From Sipunculus nudus (lineage: Eukaryota > Annelida > Sipuncula > Golfingiida > Sipunculidae), in NCBI GenBank assembly GCA_026874595.1, contig CM049308.1:14405501-14469500 (forward strand): 64,000 nucleotides of DNA, in the 5' to 3' direction. Positions within the stretch are counted from its first letter, which is position 1; each line of letters opens with the position of its first letter. The translations under genes and the position numbers were made by a program. A model generated the notes under the pieces. The model did no database searches, was not told the DNA's origin, and was given only the letters and a program-made list of their open reading frames with translations. Of this stretch, positions 22,981-33,862 are shown in pieces.

Positions 22981-24240
22981 TTTTTTTTTTTTTTAATATG
23001 ATTCCCGTCACTGATGTGACTGTCGTTTATCTGAGAAGGGTGGTTTAATTGCTCCCGCCAGGATCACATCGTCAGCGTCAAACCCCGTTCATGTTTTTTA
23101 GTGTGCTTGTATTTGAGTGTTGCTTATAACATAACTCAATCATGAACAGAACCTCGTGAAATTTTTAGGGCATTTAGAGATTGGGGCAATGAAGAATAGT
23201 TTATATCTTGATGTGGATCCGGCATATGATTCGGATTCACGAACGTCAACAAGGAACATTTACAAATGTACCGGTTTGGAACATCCCATAATATGGACCC
23301 CCCCCCCCCCCCCACCACCACCCCCATTTTGAAGACATGCAAATACAAAACTTGCAAATGTGCAACGAAAAATAAAATATATGATACATTTTTCGGCAAT
23401 CCTTCCATTATAATTCATTAATTATTTTTAGTCCAGCAGACGCTTTACAAGCCTTTAAATGGATTTATAACGTGCTTCTAAAGTGAAAGCCTCACCTAAT
23501 TTTAATTATAATTATAATTATGTAAACAATCAAATTATATTGATATTAGGAAATAAATCTAGATAGGCCTACTAAACTTAAGTTTACACTTCACAATTAA
23601 GAGATCAGGTGTAATATTTCACTGGTCGCCTTATTTCTAATATATTATGTCCGTTACAGTGCCAGAACAGTACACAATTTAAAATCCGGTGTAAATTAAA
23701 TTTGTTAATAAAAATAAAGTTAAAATGTAAGACCAGACAGTCAGATGGACTGAATGCATCAACATTATTCGTTGCATTGTCCCTGCAAGCATTAAAATCA
23801 GAGAATTAAATATGAATAAAAATTTTTCTCCGGAAAAAAATCCAGGTTTTTTTCACTATTATACTTTGAAAGTGTAAAGGGGGAGGGAGGGGGAGGGGGT
23901 GGGGGGGGGGGGGGGTGGGGATCATGACCCCTTGCTCTCCAACACCATTATTTATTTAAACAAATTTATGGTCCAAATATGATATTTTGTCCATTTACAA
24001 TTTACACAGAGAATCGTGTTCATGACTGCAAATGTTAATTAAACGTATATTGACTCATTTCATGAGTAAATGTGATGATTTTTTTTTTTAATTTTAAATT
24101 TGAATAAAGAAAGATTTTGCCAAAGGATTTCAAAGTGGCGCATTTTCATTTGTTACCAATCCAAGGAAAAAGAATAAACAATTTAATAAAATAAACAAAA
24201 TTAAAAATGTTTTGGTATCTAGTACGTGTTTCCTGTGCCG
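22981..24240. other. No recognised gene; homopolymer-rich
   Basis: Contains a C tract at about 23298-23313, a G-rich tract at 23878-23920 and AT-rich filler. No protein, repeat family or splice context recognised. Confidence 0.4.
23878..23920. repeat. G-rich tract with quadruplex potential
   Basis: Runs of G broken by single A or T bases over about 43 bp. The plus strand has more than four G runs of three or longer with very short loops. Confidence 0.85.
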
Positions 24241-24264
24241 CTCTTTTTGTCCATTTTTTTTCAA

Positions 24265-24664
24265 TATTTATCCCGCCCTAAAACTGCATAGCAGGTGCGA
24301 GGTGCGAGGACACTGTTCACAGTTTGATTCTATTGGTGAAAAGCCGCCGGGAGATGGCGCTCCATGACTGACCAACCAGACTGTTCTCCTGCCAGTGTCG
24401 GTGGAAGTCAGAGAAGGGATTTCCCCAACTGAGTTCACAAGTGCCGGATCGGTGACGGCCTGAAATGTGGTGATCCTGTGATGTCACGTGTATGAAGTTG
24501 ACAGATATAATTTGGATTTACCAAGTTACGTCACACTGACAGTCAACTGCTGTTTGACACAAGCTGACAGGGCAGGAGTTGCAGTAAATAATTTAATCGA
24601 GTACGTGACGTCACTTGAAAGTAACTTATCTGTGCCGCAGATTGTGGAGTATTGGTGACACCCG
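24265..24664 (+). promoter_or_regulatory. Candidate inducible promoter and first exon
   Basis: A GC-balanced, CpG-containing block in AT-rich DNA. Sites seen: GC/E2F-like TCCCGCCC (24271-24278), inverted CCAAT box ATTGG (24332-24336), canonical Rel/NF-kappaB site GGGATTTCCC (24416-24425), CRE-like TGATGTCA (24479-24486) overlapping E-box CACGTG (24485-24490), CRE half-site TTACGTCAC (24526-24534) and the full palindromic CRE TGACGTCA (24606-24613). The block ends in ACACCCG|GTAAGTGAAC, a near-consensus donor with GT at 24665-24666. The reading is a promoter plus non-coding 5' exon of a plus-strand gene with a large first intron. No TATA box or downstream coding exon was identified. Confidence 0.5.
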
Positions 24665-24672
24665 GTAAGTGA
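24665..24672 (+). promoter_or_regulatory. Strong 5' splice donor
   Basis: CCG|GTAAGTGA matches the donor consensus over GTAAGT and closes the candidate first exon ending at 24664. Confidence 0.5.
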
Positions 24673-26975
24673 ACGTGTTATCTTTATCACCGATATATGT
24701 GTGTGTGTGTGTGTTAGTTCTAAACCAAATCAGACTATTTAATTCATCCTCACTGGTACAGGACAAAAGTACACTTTAGGATTGTTGTTAATATGACCCA
24801 TCAAGAATTATGGCCAATTATGCAATGGCTAAAGTAATATTATATATAAATAGGCTAATATTAAATTAGTATTAGTAATAGGAGAGCTAAGCGAGCAACA
24901 TTTTACACAGGGATTAACAAACCATCATGAAAACTCTTCATTGGCATCCCAGTGGAAGGAAGGGGGGGGGGGGGGGGGGGGATGTCAATATTATTAACTG
25001 TCAAAGGAAATTTTTTTTTTTGGGGGGGGGGGGGGGGGTTAGGTGTTTGGCTTATTAATTAGAACTCTGCTGCTAGCATGAACACTTCAGTTGTGACTTA
25101 TTATAATGTCTTAAATGGAAGGTTCTTTTAAGTATTGATTTAAATTCCTTGTGCTTGATTTGAGATCTGCAACTTTATAACTGTATAACAATTAACATGC
25201 AGTGTATGCCGAGCTATTTCTGTTGAAAATTCATGACGAGGCTAATGTTCCCTGGTGACACGTTCACTACATTCATGACACCCCAGGGAAATTTGAAGGT
25301 TTGAAAAACTTTTGGAAAGGTTTGAAGGTCATTTGAATGGGCAAGCTGGTGTGAACTGCTGGAAAATCGGTGCCACCAGAAATGACATGAGGTCAGGGAT
25401 GGTAAGATTCTGCCATTGCTTTTTCTGCCGTAGGTTTATGCCCGGCAACTGCTGCAGCAAAAATACCTTATTGCCCTTGTTTCTGTCATAAGGGCAGAAA
25501 TACCCTGAAAACTGCCATAAAATAAATATATAAATTAACTATTTTAAATATGATACAGCAAATACATCAGTAATATAACAGCAATGAAAATGAACAAGGT
25601 GTAAACTTGTAACAGAATATATTGATAATTACTGTAAGGTCAAGGTACTCCCTGAAGGCCTAAGAAACCTCAACTATAGGGGGGGGGGGGGGAGGATGAC
25701 TGATCACTCAGTCAATAATAATAAGTTAAACTTGAGCAAGGTTCTGGGCAAAAAGTCAGAGGCTCTGTTAGCATCATCATAGTCAGCAATACTAGTATGT
25801 CATGCATGAAAGAGCACATTATCTTTCCACATCACTCTCATCAGTAGTAACCACTGGACTTGTGAACCTTATCCCCTTAAATGGAAAGCCCTACTGGAGC
25901 TAGGCTCTGATATATCATTACAGGTACAGGAATAATGACTATGTTAACAAGTTATCGCATATCAGCAAATCTAAAGGGCTGTGATAATGACTTTACCTGA
26001 GCCTAGGAACCCATGTGCCACACATACACATGGTCTGGAGCAGAACCTACAGGACACTACAGGCTCTAAGAGCTGAGACTGCATAATCCCAGTCAACTGG
26101 AATGATTATAATCATGCGTTACATACACCCGACCTTTTCAAGTCAAGAAGAGCCCTGTGACTATACCACATGAGTCACAATAGTTTTATTATCAATCTCT
26201 TAGTCATAAATTTGGGCAAATTTTTTTTGCAAAGTGCTGTTTTCAGTTGTCAATTAAAACCAGTTGCTGAATCCTGGACCCCTCTCCCTACATAGAACAT
26301 GCAAACCTTGTTTGTCACAGAAAGTGAAGAGGAGCATTGGGCATTATTATCATCAACTCAGTTTAATAAAATGACTTTCATTTCTTAACATATTATAAAT
26401 GCTTGTATTTAGGACAGCTTTCGATTTATTAAAGTTACTATCTCTTGTTAAAATACAGTATATATATTTTGATAATTTATATATATATATCTCAATATGT
26501 GTGTGTGTTTATGATATATTCATTTCATTTGTGGTACTTATGACATAAATTCAAAATTTTATTTTATACATATCATAGGTACATATTATATATCATATAA
26601 TATTTAAACTTATTTATTTTAAACATATATATTATATTTATAATCATATAACCATATACATAGTTTATATCTAAATATAATTTATAAATACAACACATTT
26701 ATTTTTTTTACATAAATTATTTTAAAAGGAAAAAAGCAAAACATATAAAAAAATATTATTACATCCTGCAAACACATAGGAGCATAGGAAAAAATTACAT
26801 CAAAGCCTTGTCTAGCCCTAATAATTTCTTTTTTTAAACTAATTAAATATAAATTTGGGCAAGTTAATAGTTTCATTTATTTCTTAGATATAGTTTCATT
26901 TATTTCTTAGATAAGGAAAAAAAATTGGATTTAAATTGAATTACCCTGTATAGCTTTATTAATGGTTTTATTGTT
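24666..26975. other. Putative intron, no recognised gene
   Basis: Includes a (GT)n run near 24698-24713, three G tracts (24962-24981, 25022-25038, 25679-25692) and a very AT-rich stretch at 26400-26940 with many TATATA strings. 26882-26911 is a short direct duplication (AGATATAGTTTCATTTATTT). No exon recognised. Confidence 0.4.
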
Positions 26976-28428
26976 TCCGCCAAAACAGAGTTTTGCGGAT
27001 GCTATGTTTTCAGCCCACCGCCGCCGCCGCCCGAAGGTGTCCGGAGAACTCCTCCGTAACCGCTGGGCGGAATTTTATGAAACCCGGGATTATGTTCGGG
27101 TCACATGTGAACTGCTGCGCCCCGATTTTGTTTTGACCTCTGACCTTTCCTCTGCGCTCTGCCTCCGTTTGTGCATCTGTTTCCACACATAAACCCACAT
27201 ATCTCGGGAACCGTTTGACTGATCAGGAAAATTTTTTTGCACAAATGTAGCCCTTGGCGAGCTTTATAACATACACAAAAAATAGTGGGGCCACCTGTAA
27301 CCATGTTTGCACAGTGTCCATCTGTTCGTCTGCCTTGGGTTAAAATCACTCATATCTCTGCAGTGACTTGACTAATTCACCTGAAATTTGGCATGCATAT
27401 ACATCCTGGATAGCTTTTCTGATTTTATGACAGGTGGCGCCACCTACATTCATGTTTACGCTGCAGACATCCAAGCTCATATCTTGGGAACCGTTTGACC
27501 GATCAGGAAAATTTTTTTGCACAAATGTAGCCCTTGGAGAGCTTTATAACATACACAAAAAATGGTGGCGCCACCTGCAACCATGTTTGCACAGTGTCCA
27601 TCTGTTCGTCTGCCTTTGGTTAAAATCACTCATATCTCTGCAGTGACTTGACAAATTCACCTGAAATTCGGCATGCATATACATCCTGGATAGCTTTTCT
27701 GATTTTATGACAGGTGGCGCCACCTACATTCACGTTTACGCTGCAGACATCCAAGCTCATATCTCGGGAACCGTTTGACCGATTGGGCCAAAATTTTGCA
27801 TGTGTATAGATCTCACATAGCTCTTTATCATACGCAAAACTGGTGGCGCCACCTGCAGACATTTATGCACAGCTCCTGTCTGTTTGTCTGCCATGGGATA
27901 AAATCACTCATATCTCGGCAGTGGTTTGACATATCTGCCTAAAATTTTGCAGGTTTATACATCCCCGACAGCTCTCTTGATTTTATGACAGGTGGCGCCA
28001 CCTGCATTCTAGTTTATGCAGCAGACATCCAAGCTCATATCTGGGGAACCGTTTGACCGATTGGGCCAAAGTTTTGCATGTGTATAGTTCTCACATAGCT
28101 CTCTATCATAAGCAAAACTGGTGGCGTCACCTGCAACCATTTTTGCTCAGCATCCATCTGTTTGTCTGCCACGGGCTAAAATCACTCATATACATGTAGT
28201 GGTTTGACTTATCTGCCTTAAATTTTGCATATGTATACAACTTGGACGGCTTTCTGGATTTTGTGCTAGGGGGGGCAACCTACATACACAATTTGGCTGC
28301 AGTCATCCATGCTAATATGCAACACTTCACTCTATTTCCCCTTGCCATTCAATCCATGTCTCACTTCACCCGTTCCACTCTGATTTAGGCAGATACACAT
28401 AGTCGCTTGTCGACTACCCGTATTCTAG
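26976..28428 (+). mobile_element. Non-autonomous Helitron, copy 1
   Basis: The 5' terminus starts TC and folds at once: TCCGCCAAAAC, loop AGA, GTTTTGCGGA (26976-26999). The 3' terminus has stem AGTCG (28401-28405), loop CTTGT, stem CGACT (28411-28415), nine bases (ACCCGTATT), then CTAG, followed by T. A 3' hairpin plus CTRR|T is the Helitron signature. The body is a tandem array of a ~278-bp dimer of two related half-units, each carrying GGTGGCGCCACC. No Rep/helicase coding sequence, so it needs an autonomous partner. The base before TC is T, not the usual A. Confidence 0.8.
27284..28280 (+). repeat. Tandem dimer array with phased GGTGGCGCCACC
   Basis: Palindrome cores start at 27284 (variant), 27433, 27564, 27713, 27842, 27991, 28120 (variant) and 28269 (variant). 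Spacings alternate about 149 and 129-131 bp. The phrases AAGCTCATATCTCGGGAACC and AAATCACTCATATCTC alternate with the same period, showing that the two half-units are diverged copies of one ~140-bp ancestor. Confidence 0.85.
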
Positions 28429-30640
28429 TTAACATTATTTTTAGTAATATTAGGTCTTGTAGAAATTTAAAGTATATAAAATAATTAAGACAATGTATGA
28501 TTTATGATTAACATTTATGATTATGTTTATATAATTATTATATTATCTGGTATCATAATTAGCTTATTATAATTATTGTTATAAATTATCATCAATTATA
28601 ATTATTATTATTATTATTATACTCATTTGATTTTCTGTTATTATCTAACATACAAACAACAGATAAATTTTATTAATAATGATCAAGCTCATGGTAATTT
28701 CATGTACTTCTACTCCAGGTCAAGGTACATCTAACTGTTGGTTTGTTTATGTTACATCATGTTGCACAATCAAAATATCAAAGTGGGCGTGGTTCGTGTG
28801 AGACTGGAATCTGGCCTCGTGTGCCATAAATAAGGAAACATTTGTTAAATTGTAACTTAAAGTTATTAGTTGTCTCTTTTTTTTTATGTGGCAGCAGGCT
28901 CAAGCATATTGAATCGCTGTGTTCTGTGAAAAGCTGGCCATATTACCATGTGAAGCGGGGTCTGCATGACGTATGTTGTTATCAGGTTGTACCCAGAAGT
29001 ATTTCCCAAACAGCCTTTTCTTCCTCCATCCAAGAGAGATAAAATGAGACTTTCTTTCCCTATTGAGGAATGAGACATATGCCTAATTATCCAGAGTAAA
29101 ACCAAAACCATACCTTGTAAAATATTTATGTGATCCAGTATAATCAATATATGGGAAAACAGTATTTTTTTCAACATCTCCAACCCATTGATAAAAGTCA
29201 AGGTTACTGGTCACATGCTCTAACAACATCATAAAAAAAACTGCTGATTGGTTGTTGAGTGTCATAAATACTCTAAAAAATGTGACTGTCAAAGTGAGGC
29301 TGCTAAACCAGGACAGATGCCATGTCACCTGGTCACAAGATTCAAAAGAACCAGAACATTGCAAAGTATAAATATTGCATTTTGCTAAGAAGTTTTATCA
29401 TATGAGGCTGTTGGCCCCTGTCAAACTGTATGATAATTATAAATGAATGATCAACAGATTTCATGGACCACTACTGGTGGAACAGACTGTACAGATCACA
29501 TCATCATATCAATGCAAATTCTTTCAAGCGCCATTGAAGATAGCTGACTTCTTGCCAAGTTGAGCCAAGTCACAAAGTCGGCTTTGTCCGAACCGGCCAC
29601 AACTGTGTGATTCAAACAAGACTCAGGGCTTTAGTAATTTCAGTTAAATGTCAACCATAATATTCAAGATATCATCATTGTATTGACTATTGATTGGGGT
29701 CATGTGATAATACCAATATAATATTTGACTGTCAGTTATGAATTTGTGCTTTATATTGATGCAGTGTTATTTTGTTGCAGCCCTTATTTATAAAATGGCA
29801 GGTCAATAGCTTTGTTTTCTCTCTGTGGTAATATGACACTTATTGAGTGCTCAGATCTGTACCTAACTGCTGCCAATTGCAGCCTTACTGTTTGGGTGTG
29901 CCATATTGGTTTGTAGATCGTGGGATCATTAGTGTCATTGCAAGATCAATAAAACTGTCTTTTATTTGCTTTATTGTAATTACAATCAGTTCTTGCCTTG
30001 GTATGTACAATGCTGTGTGGCAGCCAGTAAAAGTTTTATGTGGTAATCAGAAGCTTTAATTAATCCAGGCTAATCTCTGTTGCAATCTGATGCACCAAAG
30101 TCAAGCAATGACACAGTACTGTGTATCCGGATTATGTGGGTTCGTTTTAAAGTGTCCAGATTAATCAGTTTCATGTTTAGTTTCAAAAACTTTGTCACTG
30201 TTTATGTTTCCAAGTGTGGGTTGCTTTTTAATCTCATCCAGACTTATTCCAGCTAAATAAAATATGTCACCGTGACAACTGTGTCATTGAGCAAACATTG
30301 ATAACATCTTAATTTCATTTGATTAAATGTGTCCCAGGCATTGACGTCAGACAGCCAGAGAAACTGGGTTCATACAAAGTAGACCTGTTAAAACACCAAA
30401 AAATCAATGAAACAGAAGACCTTTTTGTATATCAGATGACAGTATGAATCACTGAGGAACAGATATTCAATAAATGTGCAGATTGTAAAATCTGTCTTGG
30501 TAGTTCCTGGTAGTCACCTGTATCTTTCATTGCCTTGCAAGTTGTTATAGCAACTTTGAGCAGGAAGTAATGATTTTTTTTTGCACTCGCAAGGGTATAC
30601 CTTTCACACCTGTTCTTCAGTCTCTACTTCTTTTTTCAGT
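28429..30640. other. No recognised gene
   Basis: AT-rich, with ATT/TTA-rich simple sequence at 28550-28625. Overlapping minus frames at 28884-29364 have no recognisable protein content and no supporting splice signals. Nothing else supported. Confidence 0.4.
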
Positions 30641-31190
30641 CTTTTCTCCATAAATTTTATGGCAGTTTGATTGTTTGTCAGTTTGTTTTTATATATCAGT
30701 TTGTTTGTTCACCAGTTTAATTGTTTGTCCTTTTGTCTCTGTATATTAGTTTTCAGTTTGTCTGTCTGTCTTCCTCTTTATTTTTATCAGTATGTTTGTC
30801 TGTCTTCCTCTTTATTTTTATCAGTTTTTTTGTCTGTCTCTCTCTCTCTGTCTTCTTTTATCATTTTGTTTGTCTGTCTCACTCTCTGTCTTCTTTAATA
30901 AGTTTGTTTGCCTGTCTCTCTCTCTCTTTAATCAGATTTTTTGTATGTGTCTCAATGTCTTCTTTTATCATTAGGTTAGTCTGTCTCTCTCTGTCTTCTT
31001 TCATCTGTTTGCTGGTCTGTCTCTCTCTCTGTCTTTCTTTTATCACTTTGGTTGCAGTGTATCTTTCTGTCTTCTTTTATCAGTTTGTCTGTCTATATAT
31101 TTGCATGTTTGTTTGTCTATTTCTGCATGTATTCTTGTCAGTCTGTTTATCTGCCTGCCTGTCTCTGAGTGTCTGTCAGTTAATCAGTTT
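30640..31190. repeat. Pyrimidine-rich degenerate tandem repeat
   Basis: Repeats of about 38 bp of the form TTTGTCTGTCTCTCTCTCTG then TCTTCTTTTATCA, cleanest between 30828 and 31090. It keeps a frame open for 162 codons of Leu, Ser, Cys, Phe and Val, but all three plus frames show the same bias, so it is simple sequence and not a membrane protein gene. Confidence 0.8.
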
Positions 31191-32680
31191 ATCGTCAACT
31201 GTCTTTTAGTAGGATCAAGCAAGGGAGAGTTCATTTATTTTAGATTTAATTTGATGTTGTTATTCTATTATTCTGATTGTTTTAGCTTACAACTGTCTTC
31301 TATCTAGCCTCTAGGAACTACCACTGTACTAATGAGGTAGTTTGACCATTGATATAGACGGCCTGGGAAGGTCTAGCATTAAATGAGGTGTTATTTCTGA
31401 TTGTTGTCTTTCCATATGAAGTAATCAAGCAAGTTTAGAAGGGGATCCGTATAGAGCAAACACCCCCACCAAGGGATTTTTTAGGCTCCTTGTAGAACTC
31501 ACAGGTGAACACCGGCTGGCCAATAAATATACCTCCTTATAAGCAGCATTTAAATTTCATTAAAGTTAGTATAGCAATTCACCATTTATAGCATATATAT
31601 AAGACATTATAGAAAAAAAACATTTGAAATAGGTTCCGAGTAGGTTTGCGCCTACTATAATTTGCATAACCAAAATAACATAAAAAACCATGATGAAATG
31701 ATCATAGGCCTACATTAATTCTAATAACTACTACCCTTGAATATTAATAACCATAAAAAGGACACACCTCCAAAACATTATTTTCCTGTTGAATAATATG
31801 GAAATAACTTAAATTACCTAAATGGGACAATACAATTTAGTGGCACCTATATAATATGAGATAAACTAAATCTGTCAGAACTGATTGGCATGGTGCCCAG
31901 GGTGTCTTGAGTACTGAGTTTTTAGGAAGTATGTTTTCTGTTAATACTGGTAGGTGTTTATTGTTTCTGCAGAGTCACTTTGCACTAGTAATTATCATGC
32001 CATATAGCCCATTAATATGAAGTGATCATTTGAGTGTCCTGTGATCTGATACAGATGTTGACTTTTTTATTCTTTATATGGTTTTATGTGAAAATTATAT
32101 GTTGATTTCATAACATTAGTACCGGTATAATTAACCTACTTATTATGTTGTAAAATTTTCATATATAGATTGTTCTGGGTCTCGACATATACATTTATAC
32201 ATATATATGTATTTCAGTTGCTGCAAGTAAGGAGTAAAAATAACTTGCACAAACAGATATACTCACATTATTAAAATTAAAATAAAAAAAAATCAGTTTA
32301 AAGTCAGATATATGTAAATCCTTGAAGCTTTTTGTTTTTCTTCCAAATCATTCCAGCCAAAAATCTGGGGTCAAGGTTATATATCTGTAAATCCTTGGAA
32401 TTTTTTGTTCTTCATCAAAATCATTTAAAGATGAATGTCAAGATCTTGTATATCCTTTGAAATTGTTTTTACATTGTTATATCCTTGTAACATCATTATA
32501 AATGATTTATTCACAAAAACTGTATGGCTGACAGTGTTTCTTTTTATTCTTTGAGATTGTCAAAGGTCATTGGTTGCAAGGTCACTTTATACTGTTACCA
32601 GCAAGTGCTTATCCTTTTGCCTGCAGTTTGATTACTGGTGTGTTTCTTTTGATATAGGTCTTTTTTACCAAACCTTTTAG
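31191..32680. other. No recognised gene
   Basis: AT-rich. GCATGGTGCCCAGGGTGTCT near 31889 resembles ACCATGATGCCCAGGGTGTC at 55619 in a dispersed repeat, so a fragment of that family may lie here. Nothing else supported. Confidence 0.35.
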
Positions 32681-33480
32681 CCTGCGATGGTGTGGCATAG
32701 TCCCTCATCTGTTGCCCATTGTCCATACGTTAACCCCTACCATCTCAAAAACAGAAGGAGCTATCATCACCATTTTTCATGCAAAAAGTTAGTAATCTAA
32801 AAAACTCTATCAGACTTTGCTTATAAGTTTGCTTTATGCATTTACCTAAATTTTATTGGGAAAAAGCTAAAAAGCTTGATAACCTTTGAAAATCATCTTC
32901 TCTGAAACCATTTATCTAAATTGTTCAGTATTTCACAGAAATTATCCCAGAGAAAAGGTCTCTCAAGTTTGTTCATATGGTATTGGTTTGATGAATTTTG
33001 GCTGAGTAACAGGAATCTGAACTTAGTCATTTGGACAAGAAAGCATAATAATATAACAGTCTCAGAAACAACAGTAGATAGCATCACTAAGTTTTGTGCA
33101 AATGTTGGTCACATGACTCATATTTGAAATTGCTGTTTTTGTGGCACCACCTACATCAACCAATTTTTTTAAAGGCAAAAACCTTGTAATTTTTAGCCTC
33201 TTTCATTATAAAAATGTTTTAAGATGAAATTGTCAAGCTGAATGGTTTAATGTTTTCAGAAGAATTATCCTAGAGTATAGTTCATTGGGTTCATTGATTT
33301 TTGGTAGAGTCTTGGAAAGCTGAAGTTGGTCTTGTAGCCATTAGTAAGCCTATTTTAAACTGCGGGGTGCAATAGACTTCTTGGGCAAAACTGTTGTTTC
33401 AACTTCTGGAACTTGTGCAAAAATTATCCTTAGGTGGCATAGTGATAAAAGAAAGACAGACAGAGAGACAGACAAGCAAA
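32680..33480 (+). repeat. Diverged VNTR-type repeat
   Basis: Begins TTAGCCTGCGATGGTGTGGC and contains TCTCAAAAACAGAAGGAGCT and ATCATCACCATTTTTCATGC, phrasing like the satellite monomers at 47-50 kb (an 'exact effort' motif then a 'catgatttttggcata' motif). GTGGCACCACCTACATC at 33141 is a decayed copy of the palindrome. Confidence 0.4.
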
Positions 33481-33800
33481 CAGATGTTCAAATTTAATTA
33501 AATGAATTTTGCCAGAATTATTCGACCTTTAACAATGAAAGGACTGTGAGGAACTTTAGTAAAAAACCATTCAATACTCTGCCATTTGTCTGATATCACC
33601 TTTTTTGGCATAGGGCCAAGAATCAGACCAATGAGACTGTGAGAGGTTGTGTCTGGGTGAAATCAAACCAACAAGGAAAGGTGTCACATGTGTAAAATTT
33701 CAGCTGGATGCACAATGCATTTTCAGTGGTCCAAATACCCTACTTTGCTCTGTGCACACCCTGGTGTTCCTGCCCAGAGAACCTTGCCACAACAGACAGT
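33481..33800. other. No recognised features
   Basis: Nothing recognised apart from an adjacent TIR-like fragment. Confidence 0.4.
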
Positions 33801-33819
33801 GGTTACAAAATGATGTCTG

Positions 33820-33862
33820 GGACGACTGCAGTGTATAACCGCTGCATGAGGAGCGTACTTGA
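33820..33862 (+). repeat. Solo MITE end related to 2466-2769
   Basis: GGACGACTGCAGTGTATAAC followed by CGCTGCATGAGGAGCGTACT matches the right terminal inverted repeat of the MITE at 2466-2769 (TGACTGCAGTGTATAATCGC, then AGCATGTGGAGTGAAGT). The opposite end was not found, so this is a fragment of the same family. Confidence 0.55.

Noticed and set aside
26962-27349. Open frames on both strands over the CG-rich part of Helitron copy 1
   Set aside because: The same frames recur at 61889-62252 in copy 3; they follow repeat sequence and encode nothing like a Rep or helicase.
30721-31209. 162-codon Leu/Ser/Cys-rich frame resembling a membrane protein
   Set aside because: The DNA is a ~38-bp pyrimidine tandem repeat, all three plus frames give similar hydrophobic text, and there is no conserved domain.
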